64,000 nucleotides of DNA, from positions 62,001 through 126,000 of the forward strand of contig JARFXM010000010.1 in NCBI GenBank assembly GCA_029532625.1, written 5' to 3'. Within the stretch, counting starts at the first letter, position 1, and each line of letters starts with the position of its first letter. The translations under genes and the position numbers were made by a program. Source of the stretch: Lomentospora prolificans (Eukaryota > Ascomycota > Sordariomycetes > Microascales > Microascaceae). The notes under the pieces are model-generated. The model was not told the origin of the DNA and searched no databases. It saw only the letters and a list, made by a program, of their open reading frames with translations. Shown piece after piece: positions 24,786 through 36,962 of this stretch.

Positions 24786-26944
24786 ACTCATTTGACTAGG
24801 GCGGAAAGGCTTCGCGACGCCGATGGTCTGGACTGTCGCTAAAGGGGTGGGAATCTGAGTCGGTCCGGAATACAGGTCACAGGTGCGAAACCAGAGTGCT
24901 TTCTCTACATCCGAAAAGGTGGCGGCTCATTAATATTAATGATTGTTTTATATAGCATCCTTCACCCCATCGGCTCAGCCCTAATCTCTCTTGCATCGGC
25001 GCTTAGGCGACGCAGGTTTGATTTGTGGGGATCCAATCGAATCTCCCATCCATATTCATGTGGGTTGTGTTGCCCCAAGAATATATAAATATAATATTGC
25101 AGCCGAGCGGAATGTCTCCAACTCTGACGTAGCGAGAATCTTGGCTTCGTTCGCTTATGTTCTACACCGAGGAATTCACCCTGATAATAACACACCAAGG
25201 GGGCCCAATCTGTAATACCTTGCCTGCCGCATCTTCAAGTACAGATTTCTCTATGTTTATGATGTGTCACCAGCCCTCAGTAAAGATAAAGCCCGCATCT
25301 TGTCACTGATACTGGGGCACCAGATGCTCCTCACCACCTGAAACACATGACAGTTGAAATTCACGGCGGTTCCCGTCCATTGTGTGTAAAACTTACGGCG
25401 CCCGGTCCGTGGAATCAGCAGCTGGGGTTCATGGTTCAACACATGAGAGTTCGGACGCGGCTGTGCAGTTGCTGCAACATCCACTGAGGCGTTGATAACA
25501 CCAACACCCTCACGGCCGCCTTTGTGATCCCACAAGCTACGGTGCTGCATATTCCCTACGCCAGCGTTCGGACCACGCCTACCCTACTCAAAACAATTGG
25601 AGTTGTGTGCTGCAACTTGCTTCATTTTACCAAGTGTAAAGAGAAGCGTAACTTACAGCAGCCATCGGGTGAATCTCCTTTGACGCAGGGCGATCTCTTG
25701 CGCCAGCACGGATGATTCTAAAAACTCGCATAGTTTTTCACCCGTCGAATGATAATTACCCCACCGCAAAGGCTTAGCCAGGATTGAGAATGACGCCAGG
25801 AATGCTGGAGCTAGGGATCGGTCCAACATCCAAGATGCCCCAACGCAAAAGCTTGCATTGCTTCATCAAAGCTAGTTCATGGTCTTGTGGATGCATACTA
25901 CAAATCTTCACTTTCTTTAATAGAGTGCGAGACCAGGCCACCTTGAGAAGACGCCAGACCTGTTGTTCCATCCATATTATTGACTGTTCCCGCCGAACCT
26001 GAACTATCAATAATGGAACGCGCGAATGGAAAGATTGAAGGCTGCCTAGGGATAGAGACAACAATATTAACATAGTAGGAACCCATCGTCCACTATTAGA
26101 GGGTTCAATTCAAAAGGTTTTGTAAATCTTCCGGCCCTACACCTCGATGTTTTCGCCCAGGATCCAAGGTATATTTTCCCGAGAAGCTTCGTGAGACCGG
26201 TGCGGGGGTTGCTCGGATGCATCGGACCCGTAGTTGCCTCGAAACCTGCGGGTTTGATTGCGGCCTTTCCCCAGCACTCTCAGAAGCCGCGGGGGATAAC
26301 CTGGCTGTGGACGATGGATTAATGTGGCAGGGCTTAATGGTATGAAGCCAGGCTGGCCTTCGTTAGCGCTGGGCGGGAAAAGGTTAGCGCGGTGTGGAGG
26401 AGATGATTGATCCGGAGTTTAATAAAGGTTCAATTCAATTCAGCGTCCCAATAATTACATGATGCCTCTTTATTATGCATGGTGCGTGGCCGGCAAGTCT
26501 TTACTCCTCTTTTTCTCCAATTTTGATCTCGTTTAAATGGCAATTATCCATGCAAACATTGGCCTTTGTTTTTCTCTTCTGCCGACAGGCGTGCGGGGAG
26601 GGGAAGCCTGGCCATCCGAGATCAGAGTGACGGGCGCATGTGCCGGGCGCAACCATGATCGGTCCGTGGACGCCAACGTCGCAATTGCAGCCGGATATTC
26701 CACCCTGGTTTTGTCGCGGTCCTATCAGACTTCGTCATCCGCGCGGAATATTCCCCCTTTATCCACACGGAATCTCCAGACTAAGCTATTTTTCGACCCT
26801 TGGTCCGATCCGAGACCCGCATGCCTTTTTGGTTGTGCACGCAATACTACCGTCAGCGATTGCCGATTGGGCCTTGGTCCATCATCGACGCGACTTGTCC
26901 ATCAATCATACGCAGCTCTTCTCCGATTCCCAAGAACGGGAGGC
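24786..26944. other. Decayed or non-coding intergenic sequence
   Basis: Contains protein-like but broken minus-strand frames: 26086-25898 (SIPRQPSIFPFARSIIDSSG, NNMDGTTGLASSQGGLV), continued in another phase to 25774, and 25550-25257 (VGVINASVDVAATAQPRP). They may be parts of one dead gene of unknown family. The right part (26400-26944) is the feruloyl esterase promoter region. Confidence 0.35.
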
Positions 26945-26954
26945 TATTTAAATA
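26945..26954 (+). promoter_or_regulatory. TATA-like box upstream of the feruloyl esterase
   Basis: TATTTAAATA, about 115 nt upstream of the ATG at 27068, a usual position for a core promoter element. Confidence 0.45.
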
Positions 26955-27067
26955 AACACGAACAGCTTCCCGCTTCTGTCCGGTGCGCTGCTTGCCATTC
27001 TGGAATGCGTCTGCCAGTGAGAAGAAAGTCAGTCTAGTCGTCATCTCTCCTGTGTCAGTCAAACACC

Positions 27068-28766
27068 ATGGCGCTTCGCTCTTTGGGATTCGTGCTCTCT
27101 GTGGGCATTCTTGTGCCTTGCGTAAGCGGGAGCTCCTTTGTAGCGTGCGCAGACGACAGCTTCGAATCCACCTGCGAGCAAATCGGGGATAGAATCGACA
27201 TTGAAAACGTCACCGTCGTCACCACCGAATATGTCCCTGCGGGGGGTAACATTTCCGTCGCTGATATTCCGACCGTGTGCGGCGACAACTTGGCCTCCCA
27301 GGTCCCAGTCGATCTCTGCCGAGTGTACATGAACGTGTCAACAACCGACCGTAGTGGCATCCGTCTCGAGGCCTGGTTTCCCCGGGACTACAATGGGAGG
27401 TTTCTGAGCACTGGCAATGGCGGTCTAGGTGGATGTAAGTTTCAAAGCCAGCGCTCTTCTATTAATACGTGCTGGTGGGGGGGGGGGGGGCCGAGGAGCG
27501 GCATCGCTGACCCTGAACGGAATCACAGGCATCTCGTACAGCGATATTGCGTACGCTACCAAATTCGGCTTTGCTAGCGTGGGTGCAAACAATGGGCATG
27601 ACGGGGACACTGGGCAGTATTTCCTCGGCAATAGCGATGTTCTCGAAGACTATGCCTACCGCTCCGTCCACACCGGAGTAGTCGTGGGCAAGCAGCTCAC
27701 CGACCTCTTTTACGAACAGGGTTTCAACAAGTCGTACTACCTCGGCTGCTCTACTGGAGGGAGGCAAGGCTTGAAGTCGGTGCAAGATTATCCCGATGAC
27801 TTTGACGGCGTCATCGCTGGTGCGCCTGCCATCAACCTTATCAACCTTATTAGCTGGGGTGCTTATGCGGCCTATCTGACGGGCCCACCTAATTCGACCA
27901 CGTTTTTGTCTACGGAAGAGTGGCTGGCCGTTGGCCAGGAAGTTATGCGGCAGTGTGACGGCATCGACGGGGTCGTGGACGGTATTATTGAGGATCCCGA
28001 CCTCTGCCGACCGGTCGTCGAGACCCTGCTCTGCAACCAGACATCGACGTCGGACTCCCTATGTCTGACGAGCGACCAGGTGGAAACCGTCAACGCTATC
28101 TACACCGACTGGACGGTGGATGACGTGTTGCATTACCCCCGACTCAACCCGGGTGCGGAACTACTCGCCTCGTTTGTATACTTTAGTGGAAGCATGTTCC
28201 AGTATCCGTCCGACTGGTACCGCTACGTGGTATTCAATGACTCCGACTGGGACACGACGACGTGGACGCCAGAGGATGCGAAGCTGGCCCTGGCCCAAAA
28301 TCCCTTCAACGTACAGACATTTAACGGTGATCTGTCGGCTTTCAAGGCCCGCGGCGGCAAACTGCTCTCATACCATGGCACCAGCGACGGTATCATAAGC
28401 TCGGATGACAGCAAGCTTTACTACCGACACGTAGCCCGGGAGATGAACCTCTCGCCTTCCGATCTCGACGAGTTTTATCGATTCTTCGGGATCAGCGGGT
28501 TGGGCCATTGCTCGGGAGGTGACGGTGCGACATACATTGGTCAGAGCCTTCAGGGATACGTGGACTCTGTGCCGGAAAACAACCTTCTCCTGGATATTGT
28601 CGACTGGGTTGAGAACGGGATCGCGCCAGAGTATTTGCGGGGTGCCAAGGTGGCGGATGATGGAGAGACGGTGGAGTACTTTAGAAAGCATTGCAGGTAT
28701 CCTAAGCGCAACAGGTACGTTGGGCCAGGTGAATACACGGATGAGGATGCGTGGCAGTGCGTCTGA
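27068..28766 (+). CDS. Secreted feruloyl esterase / tannase family protein
   Basis: Exons 27068-27434 and 27529-28766 encode 534 residues. The family hydrolyses ester bonds of feruloyl groups in plant cell-wall polysaccharides or of gallate in tannins. Signal peptide MALRSLGFVLSVGILVPCVSG. The nucleophile lies in GCSTGGRQG (Cys196-Ser197) and the catalytic His in GLGHCSGG (His449-Cys450); this is the CS-D-HC pattern in which a disulphide joins the residues next to Ser and His. The segment CDGIDGVVDGII matches the calcium loop. All these are intact and many N-glycosylation sequons are present. Whether ferulate or gallate esters are preferred cannot be told. The intron carries a 14-G run. Confidence 0.93.
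27477..27490 (+). repeat. G14 homopolymer in the feruloyl esterase intron
   Basis: Fourteen consecutive G within the 94-nt intron. Such runs are prone to length variation; it does not touch the splice sites. Confidence 0.9.
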
Positions 28767-29037
28767 GTACGGATGGAAGAAAAAGCGTGGGTATTAGATA
28801 GGAGCACGCAGGAGGCTAGGCTAGGGCTGACTGCTGGAGCAACGTTAACAATAATGATGGTTATTATTGCGGATTTCTGAAATGTCCGGGTTTCCCTGCG
28901 TAGCAATTTCGGGCGGCGATCACATCAAGTGGCATGATCGCCAGGATCCGCCATGGGCCCGATAACCTGTTGTCTGTTGTCATGGCGGTGGCGCTCAGAT
29001 CCCACTCTACTCTTTCAAAAGTAGACGCGGCTTCGTA
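28767..29037. other. Convergent 3' ends
   Basis: Short region between the feruloyl esterase stop and the 3' end of the minus-strand gene; no further gene. Confidence 0.5.
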
Positions 29038-30177
29038 TTACTGAAGAACGCCAATCCAAAGTTCTGCGTCAGTGAGGGAGACGTCTTCTGACACCCTGGA
29101 GTTGTCCGGGTCAGGGTCAAAGGATGGGTTTTGCCCATATGATCGTGGTCCATTCTTGTTCAAGACAGAGGAAAGGTGGGGATCGAGATCGTCCACGTCG
29201 AAGACCTTTCTGCCAAGGGGTAGAAGGTGAGGTCTACCCAATTGGGTAAAGCACTTGAAATCCGCGTCGATATTGAGAATGAGTGAGGGGAAGTTTAGCC
29301 CAGGGGAGGGCGCGGAACTCTTAGTCCCTTGGTTCCAATCACTGTCATCATGAAGAATACGCCAGATAAAACAAGCTCACAATATTACTTGGCATCGGGG
29401 GCGGTCCGAGAAGAAGAAGAAAAAAGAAAAAAAAAAAAAAAAAAGGCGTGATACTTCCTGGTAGTTTTATGATGGAGACCTGGGTGGCAAGGCGGTTCCA
29501 AACGATCGACATGAAGCCAGCGTCGTCATTAACAAATTCGTTCGTTCCTGGGAAGCACAAGCCCGAGCGAACGCCGCCAAGAACCAAACAGGGAGGGTCG
29601 ATGCGAGCATTCTTGTCAGATCTTTCCTACAATCCCTGGTCGAGGCTTTTGCTTTAGAGACCCAAAGATGTGTCGCGCGTGTTTCCCTATCCATTCTTAG
29701 TCTGTCAAGCTTCTGATGCATGCCGCTCAATCTGCAAAAAAAGCCGCCCAAGACGGGGAAAGCGAGCGCCAGCCCATGATCCTGGTAGGCTGTCCCTGTG
29801 CGGTCCTGGCGAACCAAGGAACCAATTGGTGAATCGGGAACGGTGTTAATAATATCGTTTATCTTGAGAGATTCGGCGCCTCCGATTTCGACCCCAGCTT
29901 CATCGCTGGCTGGGCGGATTTGCATGAGCTCCACGCCACTGGCTGCAACTTGCCATATCCGCGATTGGGGAGACCGATTCAATCCTCTCCTCCTCTCCCT
30001 ACGGAGAATGCTCTGGGGCTTGAAGATCAGTTCCTTCAAGGAAGTCATCAGCCACCGCTGCGTTTGTATCATGCGGATTGTCGGAACGGAAGTGAATGAG
30101 TTGCGCCATGTCAGTGACAGAAGCCATGGGTCCTGGAACTCAGCTGGAACCGACTCCTCGCCAACCGTCAGGGTCAT
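29038..30177 (-). CDS. Unidentified spliced gene (tentative model)
   Basis: A three-exon model, 30177-29755, 29626-29455 and 29375-29038, joins in phase to 310 residues. Exon 2 (CLVLGGVRSGLCFPG, SIVWNRLATQVSIIKLPG) and exon 3 (DDSDWNQGTKSSAPSPGLNF, FTQLGRPHLLPLGRKVFDVD, ending DAELWIGVLQ) are protein-like, have good acceptors (TTGTAG; GTGAG), and their phases agree through intron 2, which contains an A18/T18 run. The first intron would use the weak donor GTCTTG, so exon 1 (PWLLSLTWRNSFTSVPTIRM..) is less secure, and the true start may lie upstream where another frame reads MGPINFPAYDPDGW. I recognise no domain; it may also be a gene in early decay. Confidence 0.4.
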
Positions 30178-30989
30178 AAGCAGGGAAGTTAATCGGGCCC
30201 ATTCTTACCCCGGCCTCCACCTCACCACGCGCCGCCAGTTCCCTGAACCCAGCCGGAGCACATCGTAAGATCTACTAAGGAATGAGCGTTGGCTCGTACG
30301 AAATCTAGCCTTCCCCTCCTGTCAAAGCCTTATGCATCGTTACAGCAGCTCGTGAGCGAGGTGTGTGGCGTCGAAGGAAGGAAGCTCTGAAAGAACAAAT
30401 CAAAGATGGGAGAAAAAAACTGACAGGTCAGGAAAATAGGGGCGAGGGACCCCGTGGAGAGACTGATCTTCTGCCTGTCCAGGGTTAGATTGGGCAATTT
30501 CTGTGGGCAAACCAGAGGAGCCGTCCCGCATGCAGCCGTCCCCCAGAACCGGGGTATTGTTGTCCCTCTGCGCCCATTGTGGTTAGAAGCTGGTTCGACG
30601 CTGTCAAAGCAAACGGCCGTGCGCCGTAGATCCCTGCCCGGGTCGACTCCCGCGACGCGACGGACCGGGACACCATGGGCCACTAAAGATTCGTTCAACC
30701 AGTTGTGCTCATCAACAGGATTCGCTGGACTCATCCGCACGGACGTAGCCCGTGCTTGCTTTCCTCAGAGCATGATCGCTGAAGAGCGGCGCCCGTCGAA
30801 CTCACCTCCTGCATCTCCTCTTGCTGTCATCGACAAAACCCTGGACGTCTCCCTCGAATTTAATTCCCTCGCTCGCAACGTCGAGACCCCAAGCTGGCGG
30901 CGGTCCTTCTCATCGATAAACCGGCGGATGTGAATATATTTCCGACATCTCGCGTTCCTTCGGTAACGCCGCGTATCGAACCTTTCGCG
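30178..30989. other. Intergenic, promoter side of the rhodopsin-fold gene
   Basis: Frames on both strands overlap and have no family resemblance; no gene is called. The right part is the promoter and 5' UTR of the downstream gene. Confidence 0.4.
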
Positions 30990-32525
30990 ATGGACAGCAA
31001 CGGCATCATCCCCATCGCACCGCCTCCGCCAGGCGTGACGTCTAATTTTGTCGACCCGGAGGATCTTTCTTGGCAGCTCAGAGTGGCGATCGGTGTCACT
31101 CTGCCAATAGCATTTATCATCTGCCTTCTGCGCCTGTACACTAGCCGCTTTATTGTCGGTCGGTGGCACATCGATGATGGTATGGCTGGCTCCTAGACGA
31201 CGACAACAACGAACAACGCCGCGTTGCGCTTCGGGACGAGTCCCATGGCTGACTTGCCATTTTTGTTCTTAGGTCTGATCGCTCTCGCGGTGCTGCTATC
31301 AGTTGGCTATGCGATATCCAACTCTTTGCGTATGCTTCTAACTCTAAGCCTACTCCGCTCAATCCCATAAGGTATGATGCTAACCTTGTTGGCAGAGGCC
31401 AAGTATGCTCTTGGCAGGCACCTCTGGGACGTCCCATATCAAGATGGCGTCACGGGCGCGATGGTAAGTTGGCCGCCGATGAGAAGAAGCCTCACCCCGA
31501 CAGGATGCTCACTGCACCTTAGATTGAAATCACGGCGGGGGCCGTCACCTACAACATGTCTCTCGTCATGACCAAAACGTCAATCCTCTTCTTCTATCTA
31601 CGGTTCCCCTCCCCGAGGTTGTTCAGGGCGGCTTGCTATGCCGTAATGGCCATGGCCATCGGAAATGGCCTCACAGCTGGGTTCTCGTTCTTGTACCTGT
31701 GTCAACCCATCAGGAAGCATTGGGACTGGGCCGTCGAGGGCAAGTGCGTGGCGAGTTTTACCATCCCGTTCTGGGTTGCCGCCATCGTCAACATGGTGAC
31801 CGATATCTTTATCCTCTTGCTGCCTGTGTGGCTGCTTAGGCCTCTCAGGCTCCCCCCTGTCAAGATGCTTAGCGTGCTGGGTGTGCTCATGGCCGGTGGT
31901 TTGTATGTGTTTCTCCGTCGACTTTTGGTCATATCACGTTGTTTTGATGAGCTGACTTGTTATATTACAGCGTTTGTGGGATCACGATTTACCGTGTGAT
32001 CGATATTCCCAAGTCCCTCACCACTGTTGATGTTACGTGGGACTATGTAGATAACTACATGTGGATGTAAGTAGCGCCTTGTTCTTCCTAGGACACTCTC
32101 GCAGTCCTCCCTATCTAACGCGTCTTGGCCTGAATAGGATCATTGAGATCAACGTCGCCATTATTTGCGCGTGTCTACCCTGCCTCAAGGCATTCGTCAA
32201 ATGCTATTTCCCCAACTTCATTTTAAGCGCCCGGACCCAACAGACCGTCAACCAAGCGCTCTCTTTCTTAAACACTACACCGCAACCTCCTGTCCTGCCT
32301 GTCGGAGAGCGGAATGAACCCTGGAATGGGAGCAGGGGAGGTAGTTTCGTGGATGTAGAACTCGCGGATCATAGCTCGGATAAGACCGGCAAGTGGACGG
32401 GAAGCACCCGGCCCACTACGGGGGATGATATATCTGAAGTACCGGCGAGCTCGAGTTCCCAAGCACCGGAATGCAAGGAGGACAGGAGTGCCGCTACAAA
32501 CGTAGATTCTACCAATGTACGATAA
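30990..32525 (+). CDS. Seven-helix rhodopsin-fold membrane protein (Pth11-like / DUF3112-type)
   Basis: Six exons, 30990-31179, 31273-31329, 31372-31463, 31523-31902, 31971-32066 and 32138-32525, join in phase to 400 residues; the second intron is only 42 nt. The N terminus is short and extracellular, followed by helices IAFIICLLRLY, LIALAVLLSVGYAIS, a long central part with the family-typical KTSILFFYLR, CYAVMAMAIGNGLTA, WVAAIVNMVTDIFILLLPVW and INVAIICACLPCLK. Cysteines near YLCQP and GKCV fit the conserved extracellular pair, and DIFILLLPVWLLRPLRLP is the hallmark stretch of the fungal rhodopsin domain. The C-terminal 110 residues are polar and Ser/Thr-rich, cytosolic. Such proteins are proposed fungal GPCR-like sensors; no CFEM domain is present. 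Confidence 0.88.
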
Positions 32526-33243
32526 AATAGATGACGGGAACGAGGACGACTAGGGGGACTATACTACTCCACCGAAACCGCACACAAAGTTAACTAGACG
32601 GCGTATATTTAAAAAGTGTCTCTTGGGCGGTGAAGCTGATCCGTCTTTTCCCACGCGACTAACGAGGCGTTGGCGAGAAACTTCATCGGAAATGGTCTTT
32701 CTAACGGGCTTCAGGCATTCCTGTCTTCCAGATTAAGTCATCGTCATGCCTCACCCACAAAGAGCTCTCTTCATCCGCGCACATGGGGTTACACAGGCCA
32801 TTTAATATTAGATAATAGTACAGAGACAAATTGGCAGGCTGAATCCATTCGGGGGAGTAGGGGCGATTTCAAATGGAATGTTCGATGATCTTTCCTCCTT
32901 CGGTAGTGTACAAGACGGTCCCTTCCGAATACTAATCTATCCGCAGACGACAATTGGAGAAGGGCAGCTGGAAGGATTCCGGTGGCCTGAGGGGCAAAGC
33001 AACTGGCTAAATAGCTGCGCCGCAGACCGCAATATACCCTTGACCCCAGACTTTGTGTAGATGGAGTCGGCCGATAGTGATTCTATATATCGGTGCTTAT
33101 CAATTGAAAAGGAGCTCTGTGATCATCTTGTTTGTTTTTTTTTCCTTTTTCATTGGATGTCGCCTTCTGTTGGCTTGCGTAGGTACTTAGGGATCCTGTC
33201 GAACCTCTGCCTTCTTGTCGATTCATGCACCACTACCGTCAAG
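32526..33243. other. Intergenic, promoter of the DUF1996 gene
   Basis: Between the rhodopsin-fold gene stop and the ATG at 33244. Small frames only (72 codons or fewer apart from one out-of-frame ORF at 33061). No additional gene supported. Confidence 0.5.
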
Positions 33244-34394
33244 ATGAAGGCAAGCAAGCCACTGGCGGCTACCATAAGCAGCCTGTGGCTTGTTACGCTT
33301 GGGCTCTGCTTAAACGCTCTTAAAATGTCCTGCTCTCAGCTTGTGGTTGATCGGGTCGATCCGTATAGATCATCCCCTCCCGTCTACTGCTCGCTAGACC
33401 GAGATCTCTAATAAGAGTTTATTATACCAGTCTCGTTAACCCCGGCATCATCGGCTCCGCTCACCTCCACCAAATCGTTGGCGGAGACAGCTTCAACGCT
33501 ACAATGGACCCCTCCGACGACCCCGCCGAGCGCTCGACCTGCACGACTTGCACCTTTGCGGACGATTTTTCCAACTACTGGACGGCCGTCATGTTTTTCC
33601 GCGCGCGGAACGGCACGTACAAGCGCGTCAGGCAGCAAGGCGTCATATTCCACGAGGATGCCCGAGAAGGCGGAATCACGGTGTATTATCTCCCCCCTGA
33701 GGCGGACCACGGAAGAGTCACCGCTTTCAAGAAAGGGTTCCGCATGCGTACCGGAGACCCGGGGGCGCGCACGGCAGAAGAGGCGGCCAGGTTTCAGCAC
33801 ATTGACTATACCTGTCTCTGGGATGTGGGTGAGCGGTTCTCGAACCGGTCAGTGACTTTCCCAAGGGACCCATGCCCTGCGGGGATAATTACGACGCTGT
33901 ATTTCCCGCCGTGTTGGGACGGCATCCATCTTGATAGCTCCGACCACTATGGCCATGTATCCTGGCCTCTTCAAGGTGAGATCGACAAGGGAGCGCCTTG
34001 CCCGGAAACGCACCCTGTCGTGATCCCGCGGGTCGTGCTTGAGATCCAGTGGGATACACGAGAGTTTAACGATCCGGACTTGTGGCCTGAGGACGGGAGT
34101 CAGCCGTTTGTGTGGAGCTTTGGCGATGATGTCGGGTATGGTAGCCATGGCGATTATGTGTTTGGATGGAGAGGAGACGCGCTGCAAAGAGCTATGGATG
34201 ATGTCGAATGCAGCAACCTTTTGTGTGGGTTGCCACAACAAGAGATTTCCGAAGCGAACAAATGTATGAAGGATCGCATGGTGCCGGAGGATATCGACGG
34301 GTGGTTGGAGACTCTGCCTGGGCTCACGAGCGAAGATAATAGTGAGCAAGAGGGGGACGACTCGCCGCCTCAATGTCACATGAAGCGAAGATAA
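33244..34394 (+). CDS. DUF1996 secreted protein
   Basis: Exons 33244-33362 and 33431-34394 give 360 residues. DUF1996 proteins are fungal extracellular proteins of unknown biochemical role, often induced on plant material. The N-terminal hydrophobic segment (LAATISSLWLVTLGLCLNAL) acts as a signal peptide. The domain starts at RVDPLVNPG and shows its landmarks: SAHLHQIVGG, STCTTCTFADDFSNYWTAV, ITVYYLPP, CPAGIITTLYFPPCWDG, HYGHVSWPL, GDYVFGWRGDALQRAMD. Joining the short first exon restores the conserved DP.VNPG...H.HQIVGG start, which decides the model. The C terminus is acidic and lacks a WSC domain or a GPI signal. Confidence 0.92.
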
Positions 34395-34671
34395 ATCGGA
34401 GGCGATGATGGGTCCATACTCTGGTTCACTACGATCATCATATGAAGCGGGCATCATCTTTACAATAAGCAGGCTTATCTACGTAGTAATGGTAACTCTT
34501 CAATGGAGCACATCGTGTGGCCAATTATGGTATGGGAATTCACTATATAGCAAAGTCATTCCAGGACAAATGACAAGCATCTGCCAGCCGGCCTCCAGCC
34601 CTTGATATCCGTCTCCCGCGAGGGGTCACGTCGTTGAGTTTATATAGATTGTGTCCCACGAAGGTATTCTC

Positions 34672-35046
34672 TCAATCGCACATGGCCGAGTCACCGTTGG
34701 GGAAGCACCTGCCCACGGCGCAGCAGGACGCACCCCTGGCTTGGGGCTCACCGAGTTCGTTGGTGGGGTAGATGCAGTCCTCGAGGTCGTTGCCTTTGGG
34801 CGTAATGATGCCGAGGCCAATCCTATCAAGGCCTGTGAAGTTGTCAGAGATGGACCGACGAGGGGGCGAGGGGCGAGGGGCGAGGGGGTAAACTAAACGA
34901 GGATGCGACTATGGCAATGGGAACTCACACTGATAAACGTCAACAATCTCGCCACCGCAAAGATGAGCATTGGGGGGGCATGACTGGGCCTGGACGCCTG
35001 CGATGACGGCAATGGTGGCAGCGATGATGGCAAGGACCTTGGCCAT
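34672..35046 (-). CDS. Small secreted cysteine-rich protein (92 residues)
   Basis: Exons 35046-34929 and 34832-34672, too short to appear as one open frame, join in phase to 92 residues. Residues 1-20 (ATIAVIAGVQA end) are a clear signal peptide. The mature 72 residues hold eight cysteines at 23, 30, 40, 59, 76, 77, 82 and 91, enough for four disulphides, with the pattern C-x6-C-x9-C-x18-C-x16-CC-x4-C-x8-C. That is not the hydrophobin, CFEM or LysM pattern. Size, secretion and cysteine content are those of effector-like or antimicrobial fungal proteins; no function can be assigned. A TATAAA lies about 140 nt upstream. It converges with the DUF1996 gene, 277 nt away. The intron contains a guanine-quadruplex motif. 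Confidence 0.85.
34861..34888 (+). repeat. Short tandem GGGGCGA repeat, guanine-quadruplex motif
   Basis: Four runs of four or five G on the plus strand, separated by CGA, inside the intron of the small Cys-rich gene (template strand). This fits the G4 consensus of four G-runs with short loops. Confidence 0.75.
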
Positions 35047-35182
35047 TTTGGTGGTTTGGATTGCTTAGAGGACTTGGAGAGGGTAAAAGGGAGTAGTATG
35101 ATTGTTCAGGGTGCTGGAACTGATGGTGCTGGTAATAATTCTAGGAAGTTTCTTTCCAGGATCTGGAGGGATCATAGACCTC

Positions 35183-35188
35183 TTTATA
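35183..35188 (-). promoter_or_regulatory. TATA box of the small Cys-rich gene
   Basis: Minus-strand TATAAA about 140 nt upstream of the ATG at 35046. Confidence 0.5.
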
Positions 35189-36962
35189 TCCACCGAGCCC
35201 TCCATGCTGACGACACAAAATTGTCGTATTCTGTCTGGCCTTGATCCTCACGCTCCTTACACACGTTCGCCTGGTTGAAAAAAATGATCACCAACGCTTA
35301 CTACACTTATCTGGTCTAATCTGATCTTCCGGGTTGAGCTACCGTGGTACCCAAACATACAAAGAATGTCCCAAAGTACATAGAGCACCGCCTGGGGGGG
35401 CCAAGGGGAGGTAATTTAGAGTTCCTCATTAGTTGCTTTAACGCGGATGCATGAACGAGGGTCATACAGCCATTACATTCAAAGCTCCCCAAACTCAATC
35501 CGATTCCATTGATTTCGTTAGGGTCTTGCTTGAGGAGTAAGCATGATAGCCATTCAAACATTGCATGAGTATCTCAAAAGCTTCCTTTTCGGACTCCCGC
35601 CCGGTGCAGGTGAACGGCGCGGGTTCTGGAAAAAGTCCGAGTTAGTTCCGGACCGTGTGGCAGCTTCGAATAATCCTCCTGTACGCGCACGATCAAAAGA
35701 GGCGGCGCCACTACACCGGAACTTTTACTCAGATGCGTGGTTGTTAATCTCAAGAAGATTACTTGCCTCGACGCCAACACATTGCGAAACTCGCTGATTT
35801 CTGTCCGTCGAGCCCCTGCATTATTCGGTGGTTCTGGAACGTGGCGCGCAGTCAGCGCCCTTGTCTCTAGAATCCTCTGTTGGACTCAGGAGCGTCTGTG
35901 TAACCACCGCTACGGCTCCTCCGTCTCTGAATATCTGGTACGAAAGGCTGATACGTCCCTTCCAGTACAAGGGGAAGGCTTGCTCTCCGAATTAGGTGCC
36001 AGGTTAGATTGGTGCGGTAGCAAGGGTGGAGAGAAGCGCGTGTTAGTCTTGTTCTCTGGGCCCGTTGGCGGCACAGCACAGCACATTTACATCTGGGGAA
36101 GTCAAGCAAGTTATTCTAGAAGCAGTCGTGCTTTGACTTCTTGTCAATGGGAAGAAGAAACCCTGGCGTAGGTAGAATCATGATCGGCAAACATCATCCG
36201 AGGTTTATAAGCGGGTCAAAGTGAGATTTTGCGTAAGTAATGAAGAGATAAACCGTGTATTGGCGCTTCTCAGAAAAGAACTCGAGGTATATGGCAAGAT
36301 TGTCAGGGGTTGAAAGGCTGTGGAGTCTCCCTCCTTTCTCAGTCCCCTGCGGGTGGCTTGTCGCCTTCGGTGAAAATGTAATCAAGAATACCCCGGCAAG
36401 CAGGGATCGGAGCGATCGGAGTATCCCACCAACAAAGGCTCCGTCATCTTGACATATTCACTCATGTGCTGATGTGAGCGAGGCGGATGAGGCGGAAAAT
36501 CATGCGGGCCGGGGGGGCATGGATTGTTGGGTCGGTGTACTCGTAGGATTTTCCGAAGCGACATCACTGACATCAAGAATATTCAACCCCAATCCAATAC
36601 GCCCTAGACTCCAAAGTCTAACATACTAATCACTCCTTCTTAACTTAAGTGGGAGGAGCTGACTCGTCTCTGCCAGGACGCAGGCCAGGCCGACGCACTC
36701 TCGTGGAAAGGAAAAGCCCATCGAAAACAATTGAGATGCGGAAGAAGCCTTCGGCAGCGATCATCGTCAAACTCGATATGGACATGGTTTTCACGTTGTC
36801 CCTAAGGGCAGGTTCCAGGAATAAGTTTAGGTCCCTATACTGAGACTAGCTAGACCTGACAGTACGACAATTGACATGGGATTGTCATTTGATCTTTTCT
36901 TGCTTAGGATGCCGTTAAGCTGGCCAAATACTTTTACACCATGCGGTCGAAGGAGGTTGAAA
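35189..36962. other. Gene-free stretch
   Basis: Only short overlapping frames on both strands (up to 144 codons at 35737-36171 plus, without family resemblance). Some may be remnants of decayed genes; nothing recognisable. Confidence 0.4.

Noticed and set aside
33849..34457. 202-codon minus-strand ORF
   Set aside because: Antisense to the DUF1996 domain.
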